From NCBI GenBank assembly GCA_002083825.1, contig DAZV01000016.1, positions 17,696-72,501 of the forward strand: 54,806 nt of DNA. The letters are read 5' to 3'. The notes beneath the pieces were generated by a model. The model saw only the letters and a list, made by a program, of their open reading frames with translations. It made no database searches and was not told the DNA's origin. The stretch's first letter is position 1. Each line of letters opens with the position of its first letter. This DNA is from Candidatus Sericytochromatia bacterium S15B-MN24 CBMW_12. Lineage in GTDB: Bacteria > Cyanobacteriota > Sericytochromatia > S15B-MN24 > UBA4093. The position numbers and the translations under genes were made by a program. Shown here one piece after another: positions 42,916 to 50,523 of this stretch.

Positions 42916-44658
42916 CTAGCGAGGGTCCTGGACCGCGCGGGTGCCGCCCGGGGTCGCGAACGGCGCGACCGAAGCGGGGAAGACCGCGTGAAGGCGCATC
43001 TGAACCCGAGCTTGCCCCTGCCAGAAGTTGAATTCCGGGGTGAAGGCGACGTCGACGACCTCGGGAACCGGGAAGAGGGCTCCCATGCCGAAGCCGACCG
43101 CCTCGCGAATTTCGATGCCGTCGCGCAGCTCCAGCCAGAGGTGGTTCTTGTCCTTGCCGCGCTGCTTCTGGCGCAGCACCTGCACGCGGCGCAGGACGAG
43201 GCGGGGCTCGGGATTCCCCTGGCCGGTCGGTTCCAGCCAGAGCAGCTCCCGGATCAGCTGGGGCGTGACCTGAGCGAGCGAGACCTCGGCATCCAGCATG
43301 AGCGGTCCTTGGGGGCGATCGCCCCCGGTCTGGGTTCGAACCGCGGCATCGAGCCGCTCCCGGAACGCCTCCAGGCGATCGAGTTCCAGCGCCAGCCCCG
43401 CCGCCTGGGCGTGGCCTCCGAAGCGGTCGAGATGCTCGCGGCAGGCCTCGAGGGCCGCGAATAGGTGGATCGCTTCGGGCGATCGCCCCGATCCCTTCCA
43501 TTTATCGCCGTCTGCTCCCAGCAGGATCACGGGGAGTTGGTAGGCATCGACCAGACGGGCAGCGACGATCCCGATGATCCCGCGGTGCCAGTCATCCTTG
43601 GCGAGCACGATGACGGCAGCCCGCGCCAGATCGACCTCCGCGGCCACCATGGCATGCGCCTCGGCCTCGATGCGCTTGGACGTCTCCTGGCGCAGGCGAT
43701 TGAGGCGCTCCAGCTCGGCGGCCAGCGTTTCGGCCTCGCCGCCGTCCTCGGCCAGCAAGAGCTTGAGGGCCACCTCCGGATGATCCATGCGGCCGGCCGC
43801 GTTGATCCGCGGCCCGATCCGGAACCCGATGTCCTGGGCGCCCATGTTGGCGATCGAGGCCACCCCCGCGACGTCCGCGAGCGCCCGGATTCCGGGGCGA
43901 GTGGCAGTGGCTATCCGGTGAAGGCCCGCCGTCACCAGGGTCCGGTTGACCCCGGTCAGGGGGGCCACGTCGGCAATCGACCCGATGGCCACCAGGTCGA
44001 GCAGGTCTTCCACCCCCTGGGAGGGAGAGCGCTGCTCGAGGGCGGCGGCCAGGGCGAAGGCGACTCCCACCCCCGCGAGCCCGCTCATCTCGGCGGGGCA
44101 TCCGCCCAGGCGCGGGTTGAGCATGGCGAAGGGCTGCGGCAGGATGGCCGGCGGCGTGTGGTGATCGGTCACGATCACGTCCATTCCCAGATCCTGGGCG
44201 TGGGCGACCTCGCGAACCGAGCTCACGCCGTTGTCGACGGTGACGATCAGGCGGGCGCCGTGGTCGGCCAGCTCCTCGACGGCATGCAGGTTCATGCCGT
44301 AGCCGTCCTCGAAGCGATGCGGCAGGAAGTAGGTGACGTTGTAACCGGCGCGCCGCAAGTAGCTGTAGAGCAACGCCGTGCTGGTGACGCCGTCGGCGTC
44401 GTAATCGCCGTAGACCACGATTCGTTCGCCGGCGTCCAGGGCGTCCAGCAGGCGGCCGGCCGCGGCTTCCATCCCCGGCAATTCCCAGGGGTCGAGCAGC
44501 GAGGGGTCTTGCCCGAGGAAACGCCTGGCGGCGGCCGCGTCCGGGACCCCTCGCACGAGCAGCAGGCGGGCGAACAGGGCGGACACCCCCAGGTCGCGAG
44601 CGAGCATGGTGATCTGGGTGGGATCGGCGTCTTTGAGCAGCCACGAATCAGCAGGCAT
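42916..44658 (-). CDS. recJ: Single-stranded-DNA-specific exonuclease RecJ
   Basis: A 580-aa DHH/DHHA1 5'-3' exonuclease of recombination and mismatch repair. Motifs: YGDYDADGVTST, VTDHHTPP, GPRINAAGRMDHP and, in the DHHA1 part, GSGRSPEAIHLFAAL and GGHAQAAG. ATG 44658 (GGAG 5 nt upstream) is preferred to the upstream in-frame ATG at 44712, which overlaps the promoter. Confidence 0.96.
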   Translation of the reverse strand: MPADSWLLKDADPTQITMLARDLGVSALFARLLLVRGVPDAAAARRFLGQDPSLLDPWELPGMEAAAGRLLDALDAGERIVVYGDYDADGVTSTALLYSYLRRAGYNVTYFLPHRFEDGYGMNLHAVEELADHGARLIVTVDNGVSSVREVAHAQDLGMDVIVTDHHTPPAILPQPFAMLNPRLGGCPAEMSGLAGVGVAFALAAALEQRSPSQGVEDLLDLVAIGSIADVAPLTGVNRTLVTAGLHRIATATRPGIRALADVAGVASIANMGAQDIGFRIGPRINAAGRMDHPEVALKLLLAEDGGEAETLAAELERLNRLRQETSKRIEAEAHAMVAAEVDLARAAVIVLAKDDWHRGIIGIVAARLVDAYQLPVILLGADGDKWKGSGRSPEAIHLFAALEACREHLDRFGGHAQAAGLALELDRLEAFRERLDAAVRTQTGGDRPQGPLMLDAEVSLAQVTPQLIRELLWLEPTGQGNPEPRLVLRRVQVLRQKQRGKDKNHLWLELRDGIEIREAVGFGMGALFPVPEVVDVAFTPEFNFWQGQARVQMRLHAVFPASVAPFATPGGTRAVQDPR

Positions 44659-44702
44659 GCGGGCTCCAGCGGGTGAGCGATCGAGGGCGGGGAAAGAGAT
44701 CC

Positions 44703-44711
44703 AGTATAGCA
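44703..44711 (-). promoter_or_regulatory. Extended -10 promoter of recJ
   Basis: TGCTATACT on the minus strand, about 45 nt before the recJ ATG. Same form as the promoter at 19931. Confidence 0.7.
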
Positions 44712-44913
44712 CGCCCCCTCGACGCCCTTGGTCCTCCCGCGGGTGAAACCCCCGAGAGGATGCTCGGAAGTTTTAGCTGAAAGTTAACGTCTTGATAACC
44801 GCCCGCGCCGCCTCCGCTCCGGATAAGAGGCTACTTGGCGGCCGCGTTTTTTCCCCGAGGCAGTACCGGAGCCGACGGTGCAAGACTTCGCCAAGGCGTC
44901 ACGGGAGGTGTCC

Positions 44914-45804
44914 ATGCAGTTGAACGGAATGACGCTCAACGCGGCGGGGTCTTCGTACCCGGCCATGCTGGCGCGGCTGCACCAAGCAACCTCCTCTCCC
45001 GCGACGGTGCCGATCTCGGTGATCTCGCCCGTCGCGATTCCGTCGCCTCCGACGTTTCCTGGGCCCGCCGCGCCTCAGGTCGCGATCCTGCCCGTCGATC
45101 TTCACGCGGCGTACCGGAATCTGGTGAAGCGGCTCGCCGACTTCGCGAAGCAAGTTTTCACGCCGACTCCCGCTACTCCCGAGCAGCCCGGGGTCGCTGA
45201 GCCGCAGCCGGCGGCCGCGAGCTACGTCGTTCAGGCGGGGGATACGCTTTCGGCGATCGCCAAGCGGACGCTCGGCGACGGTAACCGCTGGCGCGAGATC
45301 TACGACCTGAACCGCGACGTCATCGGTTCCAATCCCAACCTGATTCACGCGGGCCGGACGCTCGCGCTTCCTGGCGGCACCCGCGCGGCACCCGCTCTCG
45401 CCGCTCCGAGCAAGCCGTCCGGGAAGTGGGCCTGGCCCGTCGACGGGCGCCGCACGTCCGACTACGGAAACCGCGAACACCCCATCACCGGCGAGCACAA
45501 GTTTCACACGGGCCTGGACATCGGGGCAGCCGCGGGCACGCCCGCACGAACCCCCTTGGCGGGCACGGTCAGCTTCGCGGGCCGGAACGGCGGCTACGGC
45601 AACTACGTCATGGTGGACCACGGAAACGGCATTCAAACCGCCTACGCCCATCTCTCGGCGATCGACGTCAGCAAGGGCCAGTCGGTCGGAGCCCGGGACG
45701 TCGTCGGCAAGGTCGGCAGCACGGGCATGTCGACGGGTCCGCACCTTCACTTCGAGGTGAAGGAGAACGGCAAGTTCGTCGATCCGGACACCTACCTGGC
45801 GTGA
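44914..45804 (+). CDS. LysM-M23 peptidoglycan endopeptidase
   Basis: A 296-aa cell-wall hydrolase. A LysM domain (about 104-152, YVVQAGDTLSAIAKRTLGDG) precedes an M23 (LytM) domain with HTGLDIG and GPHLHFE zinc/catalytic motifs. ATG 44914 (GGGAGG 5 nt upstream) is chosen. No signal peptide or membrane segment is visible with either start, which is odd for a wall enzyme, so export may be non-Sec or the true N-terminus may differ. Confidence 0.92.
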   Translation: MQLNGMTLNAAGSSYPAMLARLHQATSSPATVPISVISPVAIPSPPTFPGPAAPQVAILPVDLHAAYRNLVKRLADFAKQVFTPTPATPEQPGVAEPQPAAASYVVQAGDTLSAIAKRTLGDGNRWREIYDLNRDVIGSNPNLIHAGRTLALPGGTRAAPALAAPSKPSGKWAWPVDGRRTSDYGNREHPITGEHKFHTGLDIGAAAGTPARTPLAGTVSFAGRNGGYGNYVMVDHGNGIQTAYAHLSAIDVSKGQSVGARDVVGKVGSTGMSTGPHLHFEVKENGKFVDPDTYLA

Positions 45805-45851
45805 TGACGCCACCGAAAAACCCCGAAGTCGCCGGCTGCGCCAAACGATGC

Positions 45852-45880
45852 TTGCGCGCCAGGGCTGCTTGACGTAGAAT
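45852..45880 (+). promoter_or_regulatory. tRNA-Leu promoter
   Basis: TTGCGC, a 17-nt spacer and TAGAAT, starting 43 nt before the tRNA. Confidence 0.7.
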
Positions 45881-45894
45881 GAGAATTCTTCCAC

Positions 45895-45975
45895 GGCCAA
45901 GTGGCGGAATGGCAGACGCAGTCGACTCAAAATCGACCGCCGAAAGGCGTGTGGGTTCGACTCCCACCTTGGCCA
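45895..45975 (+). tRNA. tRNA-Leu(CAA)
   Basis: An 81-nt class II tRNA with a 7-bp acceptor stem (GGCCAAG/CTTGGCC), D arm, anticodon stem GTCGA/TCGAC with loop CTCAAAA (anticodon CAA), long variable arm (CGCCGAAAGGCG) and T arm with TTCGACT. CCA is not encoded. Its 3' half is the left copy of the island's flanking repeat. Confidence 0.97.
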
Positions 45976-45978
45976 CTA
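45924..45978 (+). repeat. Left 55-bp direct repeat of the tRNA-Leu island (attL)
   Basis: The tRNA 3' half plus 3 nt matches 50305-50359 at 53 of 55 positions. The tRNA is rebuilt on this side. Confidence 0.93.
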
Positions 45979-45985
45979 ATGAAGT

Positions 45986-46029
45986 AGAGATGCGGTTCTT
46001 GGCTTCTCGGGGCCAAGAACCGCATCTCT
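45986..46029 (+). terminator. Terminator after tRNA-Leu (island side)
   Basis: A perfect 18-bp stem (46012-46029 pairs with 45986-46003) and an 8-nt loop, followed by CGTTTTCTC. Confidence 0.9.
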
Positions 46030-46118
46030 CGTTTTCTCGCCTCGGGTAACATCCTGGGTAACAAATTGCCCAGACGGATCCCCGGAGTGGCAAGTCACAG
46101 TACCTCAACGCAGGTGAA

Positions 46119-46871
46119 ATGCCATACTTTGCTTCGTTCGAAATCGACATCATTAGCGCGTTGGCTGGGCAGTTGCTCGCCGCCTTTCAGATGCTTACGC
46201 CTGAACCCTTGACGAGCCAGGCTCTGGGAGCGCTTGAGCGCGGTCAAGGTGTGTACAAGCTGTTCCACCAGGAAGCCCTTGTATATGTCGGCAAAGCCGA
46301 TGACTTGCCTGGTAGGCTTTCTGAGCATCTTGAGAAGATCTCGGGAAGGCGCAACATCTCCGTCGGGGATATGACCTTCAGTTGTCTTTACGTCCACCCA
46401 AACTGGACCGCGTTGGCCCCCGAAAAGGCGCTAATTGACCACTACAAGACACAACCGGGCCATTGTGCCTGGAACGGGAACGGTTTTGGTCCACACGACC
46501 CGGGGCGTAAGCGCGAGCAAACGGACAAGCCTCCGGACGGCTTTGACGCTCAGTACCCGATCAAGAACGATTGGATAGTTGATCGGATTGAGCCAGGCCT
46601 CTGGAACGGTCGCGACTTGTTGACGAGGTTCAAGAAGGATCTGCCCTACTTGCTTCGGTACGAGGTGACGAACAGCAAGCGGTGGCGCGATGGGCACCCC
46701 GCGTATAACTCAGCGACGATCACCGTTCCGTCGGCCAATCTCCCCGCGCGTGAGCTCTTGATGGAGATAGCCAAGCAACTTCCTGGGTGGCAGGCAACGA
46801 TTTTTCCCAGCCACATGATCCTCTATCACGAGTCGCGGCTATACACGCATGGGACTGTTGTTTGGCCGTAG
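46119..46871 (+). CDS. GIY-YIG nuclease-family protein
   Basis: A 250-aa protein. GVYKLF (44-49) and VYVGKADDLPGRLSEH (55-70) form the GIY-YIG core. Arg66, Glu102 and Asn119 fit the remaining catalytic positions. The GNGFGPHDPGRKRE segment (120-133) resembles a loop of Eco29kI-type restriction enzymes. The C-terminal 110 residues are not recognised. It lies on its own after the tRNA terminator, with a gap of about 480 bp before the methyltransferase. Restriction or another defence nuclease role is likely, and its target is unknown. The ribosome site is weak. Confidence 0.7.
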   Translation: MPYFASFEIDIISALAGQLLAAFQMLTPEPLTSQALGALERGQGVYKLFHQEALVYVGKADDLPGRLSEHLEKISGRRNISVGDMTFSCLYVHPNWTALAPEKALIDHYKTQPGHCAWNGNGFGPHDPGRKREQTDKPPDGFDAQYPIKNDWIVDRIEPGLWNGRDLLTRFKKDLPYLLRYEVTNSKRWRDGHPAYNSATITVPSANLPARELLMEIAKQLPGWQATIFPSHMILYHESRLYTHGTVVWP

Positions 46872-47354
46872 CTAGCCGCGCGCTTGTTAAGAGCTTGGAA
46901 GGCGATTGATGCCAAGCGTTCTGACAACCTAGCTGAAACGGCGTGAAAATGTCGGCGCCTTGCCTCACCCAGTCCCCAGGAGGACGGGGGTTCCTAGCCA
47001 GCCAAACCGGCCCAATGACACCGCTATCAACGAGTCCATGCCACCACCTAGCTGGAGGCGGGCTGCTTTCGTCACGGTCACCAAATGGATGTCGCTGGAC
47101 GGGCAAAGGCTGGGGCTCACGGCCTGCTGTGAAAGTGAACCGTTGACAGAGGAATGGAAGCAACTAATAATAATCGAACACATGTTCGACGTTAAGGTCG
47201 ATGAATGATTGCACGCAAGGCGAGGGCCTGGAGCGGAGATCTTCCCCCTTGACACTATCGCGAGTAGGAATCACCCTTATAGAGGCGCGGTAGGTTCCTT
47301 GGGACGCAACACCCTGCTGGATCATGGAGCCGATCGTGACTGAGGAGCGAATGC
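46872..47354. other. 483-bp stretch without a supported gene
   Basis: Only short overlapping reading frames with no homology-like features are present. A promoter for the methyltransferase is expected near its right end, where ACAACACC and GAGGAG can be seen, but no consensus -35/-10 pair is convincing. Confidence 0.5.
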
Positions 47355-48524
47355 ATGAAATGCGTTGAGCTGTTTACTGGATGCGGGGGGCTCGCGACGG
47401 GCCTCTCTCGAGCTGGGTTCCACCATGCTATCCTCGTGGAGTGGAACGATGACGCCTGCCTCACCCTGGCTCACAACAAGGCCAGGGGTGTTCGTCATGT
47501 GGAAAACTGGCCTATCGTCCATGCCGACGTGCGTTCGCTCGAATGGACGGAGCTTGTCGCCACCTCGGTGGAGGTCGTGGCTGGAGGACCGCCTTGCCAG
47601 CCCTTCTCCATCGGCGGGAAGCACGCGGGCCCAGGTGACGAGCGAGACATGTGGCCGGAGGCGATCCGGGCGGTGCGCGATCTCGGACCGGGCGCGTTCC
47701 TGTTCGAGAACGTCCGTGGGCTCCTGCGCCCAGGGTTCAGCGACTACCTGGGCTGGATCCGTCTTCATCTGGGTGCCCCCCAATTGGTGCGGCGGCTGGG
47801 CGAGGCGCTCGATCAGCACTTGGCTAGACTTGAGGCCGCCCAGGGCGAGGCGCTCTACGAGGTTCAGGTGCGGCCCGTGAACGCGGCGGACTACGGCGCG
47901 CCCCAGAAGCGAAACCGCGTCATCGTCGCCGGGGTTCGGAAGGATCTTGGCGTGGGCCTGCGATTGCCAGAGCCGACCCACTCCAGGGAGCGACTGCTGT
48001 GGGACCAGTGGATAACCGGTGAGTACTGGAAGCACCATGGCATCCGGAAGCCGAAGGAAGGTCCCGGCTCCCTGGCGGATCGCCGTGCGGTGGAGAGGCT
48101 GAGGGGACGGGTGACGCCGCCCGAGGGGAAGCCATGGGTCACCTGTCGGGACGCCTTCGAGGGACTGGGGGAGCCGGGGACCAATCCTAACGTCTCGAAC
48201 CACGTCTTTCAAGACGGCGCCAAGGTGTACCCAGGGCACACGGGCAGCCCCATCGACGAGCCAGCCAAGGCCCTCAAAGCAGGGGACCATGGCGTTCCGG
48301 GCGGCGAGAACATGGTTGTGCTGCCGACCGGAAAGGTTCGCTACTTCACGGTTAGGGAGGCGGCCCGCCTCCAAGGTCTACCCGATGAGTTCGAGTTTTC
48401 CCGTTCCTGGACCGAAAGCATGCGGCAGTTGGGCAACGCCGTGCCCGTCCAATTGGCTGAGGCCATGGCGGTCGGAGTGCGTGAGGCGCTTGGCGTGGAC
48501 GAGAGGGTACTGGTACAGACTTGA
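47355..48524 (+). CDS. C5-cytosine DNA methyltransferase
   Basis: A 389-aa enzyme with the canonical motifs in order: I ELFTGCGGLATGL, IV GGPPCQPFS with the nucleophile Cys81, VI ENV (116-118), VIII QKRNRV, IX REAARLQGLPDEF and X GNAVP. The target-recognition region lies between about 200 and 330. GAGGAG is 7 nt upstream of the ATG. The next gene's ATG overlaps its stop (TGATG), so enzyme and nuclease are coupled. Confidence 0.96.
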   Translation: MKCVELFTGCGGLATGLSRAGFHHAILVEWNDDACLTLAHNKARGVRHVENWPIVHADVRSLEWTELVATSVEVVAGGPPCQPFSIGGKHAGPGDERDMWPEAIRAVRDLGPGAFLFENVRGLLRPGFSDYLGWIRLHLGAPQLVRRLGEALDQHLARLEAAQGEALYEVQVRPVNAADYGAPQKRNRVIVAGVRKDLGVGLRLPEPTHSRERLLWDQWITGEYWKHHGIRKPKEGPGSLADRRAVERLRGRVTPPEGKPWVTCRDAFEGLGEPGTNPNVSNHVFQDGAKVYPGHTGSPIDEPAKALKAGDHGVPGGENMVVLPTGKVRYFTVREAARLQGLPDEFEFSRSWTESMRQLGNAVPVQLAEAMAVGVREALGVDERVLVQT

Positions 48525-49615
48525 TGGGCGACACCCCCGGTTTGGCGCGCGGTTCACAGCATGCATCCCAAGCCCTTGACGACCTGGTGGAAGCGGCTCA
48601 ACGCCTTGAGGCGTCAGTCCAAAAACTGCGCGGCAAGGCGGCTGAACAAACCCTCGGGGAGCTTTCCAACCTGCTTGACTCCCTCAAGATCATCCGTTCG
48701 GGATTGGAGAGAAGGCGTCCGGACCAAGTCCTCATCGTGGACATCTCCGACGCCATCAACAGACTGATTGGTATACTGCCCGGCTTGTCGGCGGCTGCGG
48801 CCAGCAAGACGCGACAGCAACTGCTGGGCCTCATGGATCTGCTCACGCGGGCTTTTCGGGACCTCGACCCCATCAAGGAGCCCGCGAGCGTGTTCGACCC
48901 AGCGCGCCCGACCACAGCGGGCCGACTCGTCGCCTTGGCGCTGATCGCCCAGCCAAAGGTGCCGCTGGGCCGCATTGTTCGCTCCTATGGGTCGGGAGTG
49001 TACGCCATCTACTACAAGGGGCCCCATCCGGCGTACGCCCGCATCTCGGGCACCGAGACGCCCATCTACGTAGGCAAGGCCGATCCCAAGTCCCATGAGG
49101 CGGAGACACCACGGGAGCAAGGGGCTCAGCTGTCTGGCCGCCTGATCGAGCATCGTCGGACCATTCGCAAGGTCGAGGAGTACGCGCTGGAGCACGACCT
49201 CGCGAATCCTCTCAGAGTGGCCGACTTTGAATGTAGGAAGCTGGTGGTCGCGACGAACGCCCAACTCATCGCCGAACGCCACCTCATCAACTTGTTCAGG
49301 CCTCTATGGAACGACGAGACCAAGATTTGCTGGGGCATGAGCAAGCATGGCGACAGCGCGGGCACACGAAGCAACGCGCGATCGCCCTTCGATGTGCTAC
49401 ACCCTGGTCGTGCTTGGGCGATGGACGAACGACTCAGGGATTCAAAGACCATGGAGCAGATCCTCGCCGAAATCGATTCACAACTTGATCTAGCCCCCCC
49501 CGTCAATGACAAACAGGAGATACTCGAGCGCTTCCTATTGGAATTCCGGCAGGACCCAGGGCTTGCTGAACACGAGTTGAGCGAGACGGAGGACGCGGAA
49601 GGTCCCGCCAGCTAG
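48524..49615 (+). CDS. Eco29kI-type GIY-YIG restriction endonuclease with N-terminal extension
   Basis: A 363-aa protein. From about residue 155 it matches Eco29kI-family enzymes: SGVYAIYY (GVY 158-160), PIYVGKADP (YVG 182-184), SGRLIEH (Arg206, His210), DFECRKL, the Glu of AERHLINLFRPLWN (E251) and HPGRAWAMD. Eco29kI cuts CCGCGG. The first 150 residues are an extra helical region absent from Eco29kI (about 214 aa) and may add a regulatory or DNA-contact function. The methyltransferase in front would protect the host. Confidence 0.9.
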   Translation: MGDTPGLARGSQHASQALDDLVEAAQRLEASVQKLRGKAAEQTLGELSNLLDSLKIIRSGLERRRPDQVLIVDISDAINRLIGILPGLSAAAASKTRQQLLGLMDLLTRAFRDLDPIKEPASVFDPARPTTAGRLVALALIAQPKVPLGRIVRSYGSGVYAIYYKGPHPAYARISGTETPIYVGKADPKSHEAETPREQGAQLSGRLIEHRRTIRKVEEYALEHDLANPLRVADFECRKLVVATNAQLIAERHLINLFRPLWNDETKICWGMSKHGDSAGTRSNARSPFDVLHPGRAWAMDERLRDSKTMEQILAEIDSQLDLAPPVNDKQEILERFLLEFRQDPGLAEHELSETEDAEGPAS

Positions 49616-49691
49616 GCATAAGCCTGCTTCTTTCGGTTCGTCGGCGCAGGAGATAACATTCCCAGGAGGATTCAATCCCTGGGACCTTCCG

Positions 49692-50216
49692 ATGAACCTA
49701 CTCTTAAACGATCATGCAACCGAAAAAACCACCTCGCACGCGGTCGATCCCGAGCGAAGCGCGTTGATGGCCAAGATCGGCTCACGAGACACCAAGCCGG
49801 AGTTACTGGTTCGCAAGGCGGCCCATGCTGCTGGGCTAAGATTCCGGCTTCAAGATCGGCGCCTACCAGGGAAGCCTGACCTCTCGTTCCCAAGCCGCAA
49901 ACTGGCCATGTTCGTCCATGGGTGCTTCTGGCACCGCCATCCTGGCTGCAAAGCGACCCGAACCCCGAAATCACGAATCCCCTTCTGGGAGGCCAAATTC
50001 CAGTCCAACGTCGAGCGCGATCGCAGGGTGGAAACTCAACTTGAAGCGCTGGGCTGGAAGGTCATCGTGATCTGGGAGTGCGAGGCAAGAAAACATGCCC
50101 ACCTAATGGACGTCATCGAGCGAATCAAGGCGATGCCGCCCCAAAAGGCACGCCCTCAAGCTAAACTAGTGAAGGACACGGCGGGCCAGCAACCCAAGAG
50201 GGGCAGGATATCTTGA
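49692..50216 (+). CDS. vsr: Very short patch repair endonuclease (Vsr)
   Basis: A 174-aa protein containing MAKIGSRDTKPELLVRK, LPGKPDLSFP, MFVHGCFWHRHPGCK (zinc and DNA contact) and the IPFWEAKFQSNVERDRR segment. Vsr nicks T:G mismatches that arise when 5-methylcytosine deaminates. It commonly travels with C5 methyltransferases. It starts 77 nt after the nuclease gene. The C-terminal tail is longer than usual. Confidence 0.95.
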   Translation: MNLLLNDHATEKTTSHAVDPERSALMAKIGSRDTKPELLVRKAAHAAGLRFRLQDRRLPGKPDLSFPSRKLAMFVHGCFWHRHPGCKATRTPKSRIPFWEAKFQSNVERDRRVETQLEALGWKVIVIWECEARKHAHLMDVIERIKAMPPQKARPQAKLVKDTAGQQPKRGRIS

Positions 50217-50304
50217 GCGCAACCGCCTTCCTCGACCTGCTAAAGACGAAGCCCTATACTGGGGACGCGAACTACGGCGTCGAAACCTCATAACAGAATT
50301 GGTT

Positions 50305-50359
50305 GACTCAAAATCGACCACCGATAGGCGTGTGGGTTCGACTCCCACCTTGGCCACTA
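50305..50359 (+). repeat. Right 55-bp direct repeat (attR, tRNA-Leu fragment)
   Basis: The 3' half of tRNA-Leu only, with no acceptor 5' strand or D arm. It differs from the left copy at 2 of 55 positions. It is followed by its own terminator, so it is probably the displaced original tRNA end. Confidence 0.93.
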
Positions 50360-50365
50360 CCCAGT

Positions 50366-50409
50366 AATGAATCGGCTTTCAGCGATTCGTCGTCGAAGGC
50401 CGCTTCATT
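50366..50409 (+). terminator. Displaced tRNA terminator on the island's right side
   Basis: 20-bp imperfect arms (16 exact matches plus two G:U pairs) with a TTCG loop, followed by CTTTTTTC. Confidence 0.85.
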
Positions 50410-50523
50410 CTTTTTTCGGCTCTGGGTGCCAATATTTCGGACACTCCCTTTTCCGCGAGAGTTGGACGGTGTCTGCTCCGAAGACTCCCACGAGCCAGCG
50501 CCCATGACGGCCTGGATGCTACT

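Larger units (their letters stand above)
45924..50359. mobile_element. tRNA-Leu-associated restriction-modification island
   Basis: 4.4 kb bounded by 55-bp direct repeats of the tRNA-Leu 3' end. It contains a GIY-YIG protein, a C5 methyltransferase, an Eco29kI-type nuclease and Vsr. No integrase, excisionase or replication gene is seen, so the element depends on other factors or has lost its own. The gene at 46119 looks less GC-rich than the core genes. Confidence 0.85.

Noticed and set aside
46943..47208. Two small plus-strand frames in the island
   Set aside because: They overlap one another, lack ribosome sites and resemble nothing known.
50305..50359. A second tRNA-Leu gene
   Set aside because: Only the 3' half is present; there is no 5' acceptor strand or D arm.
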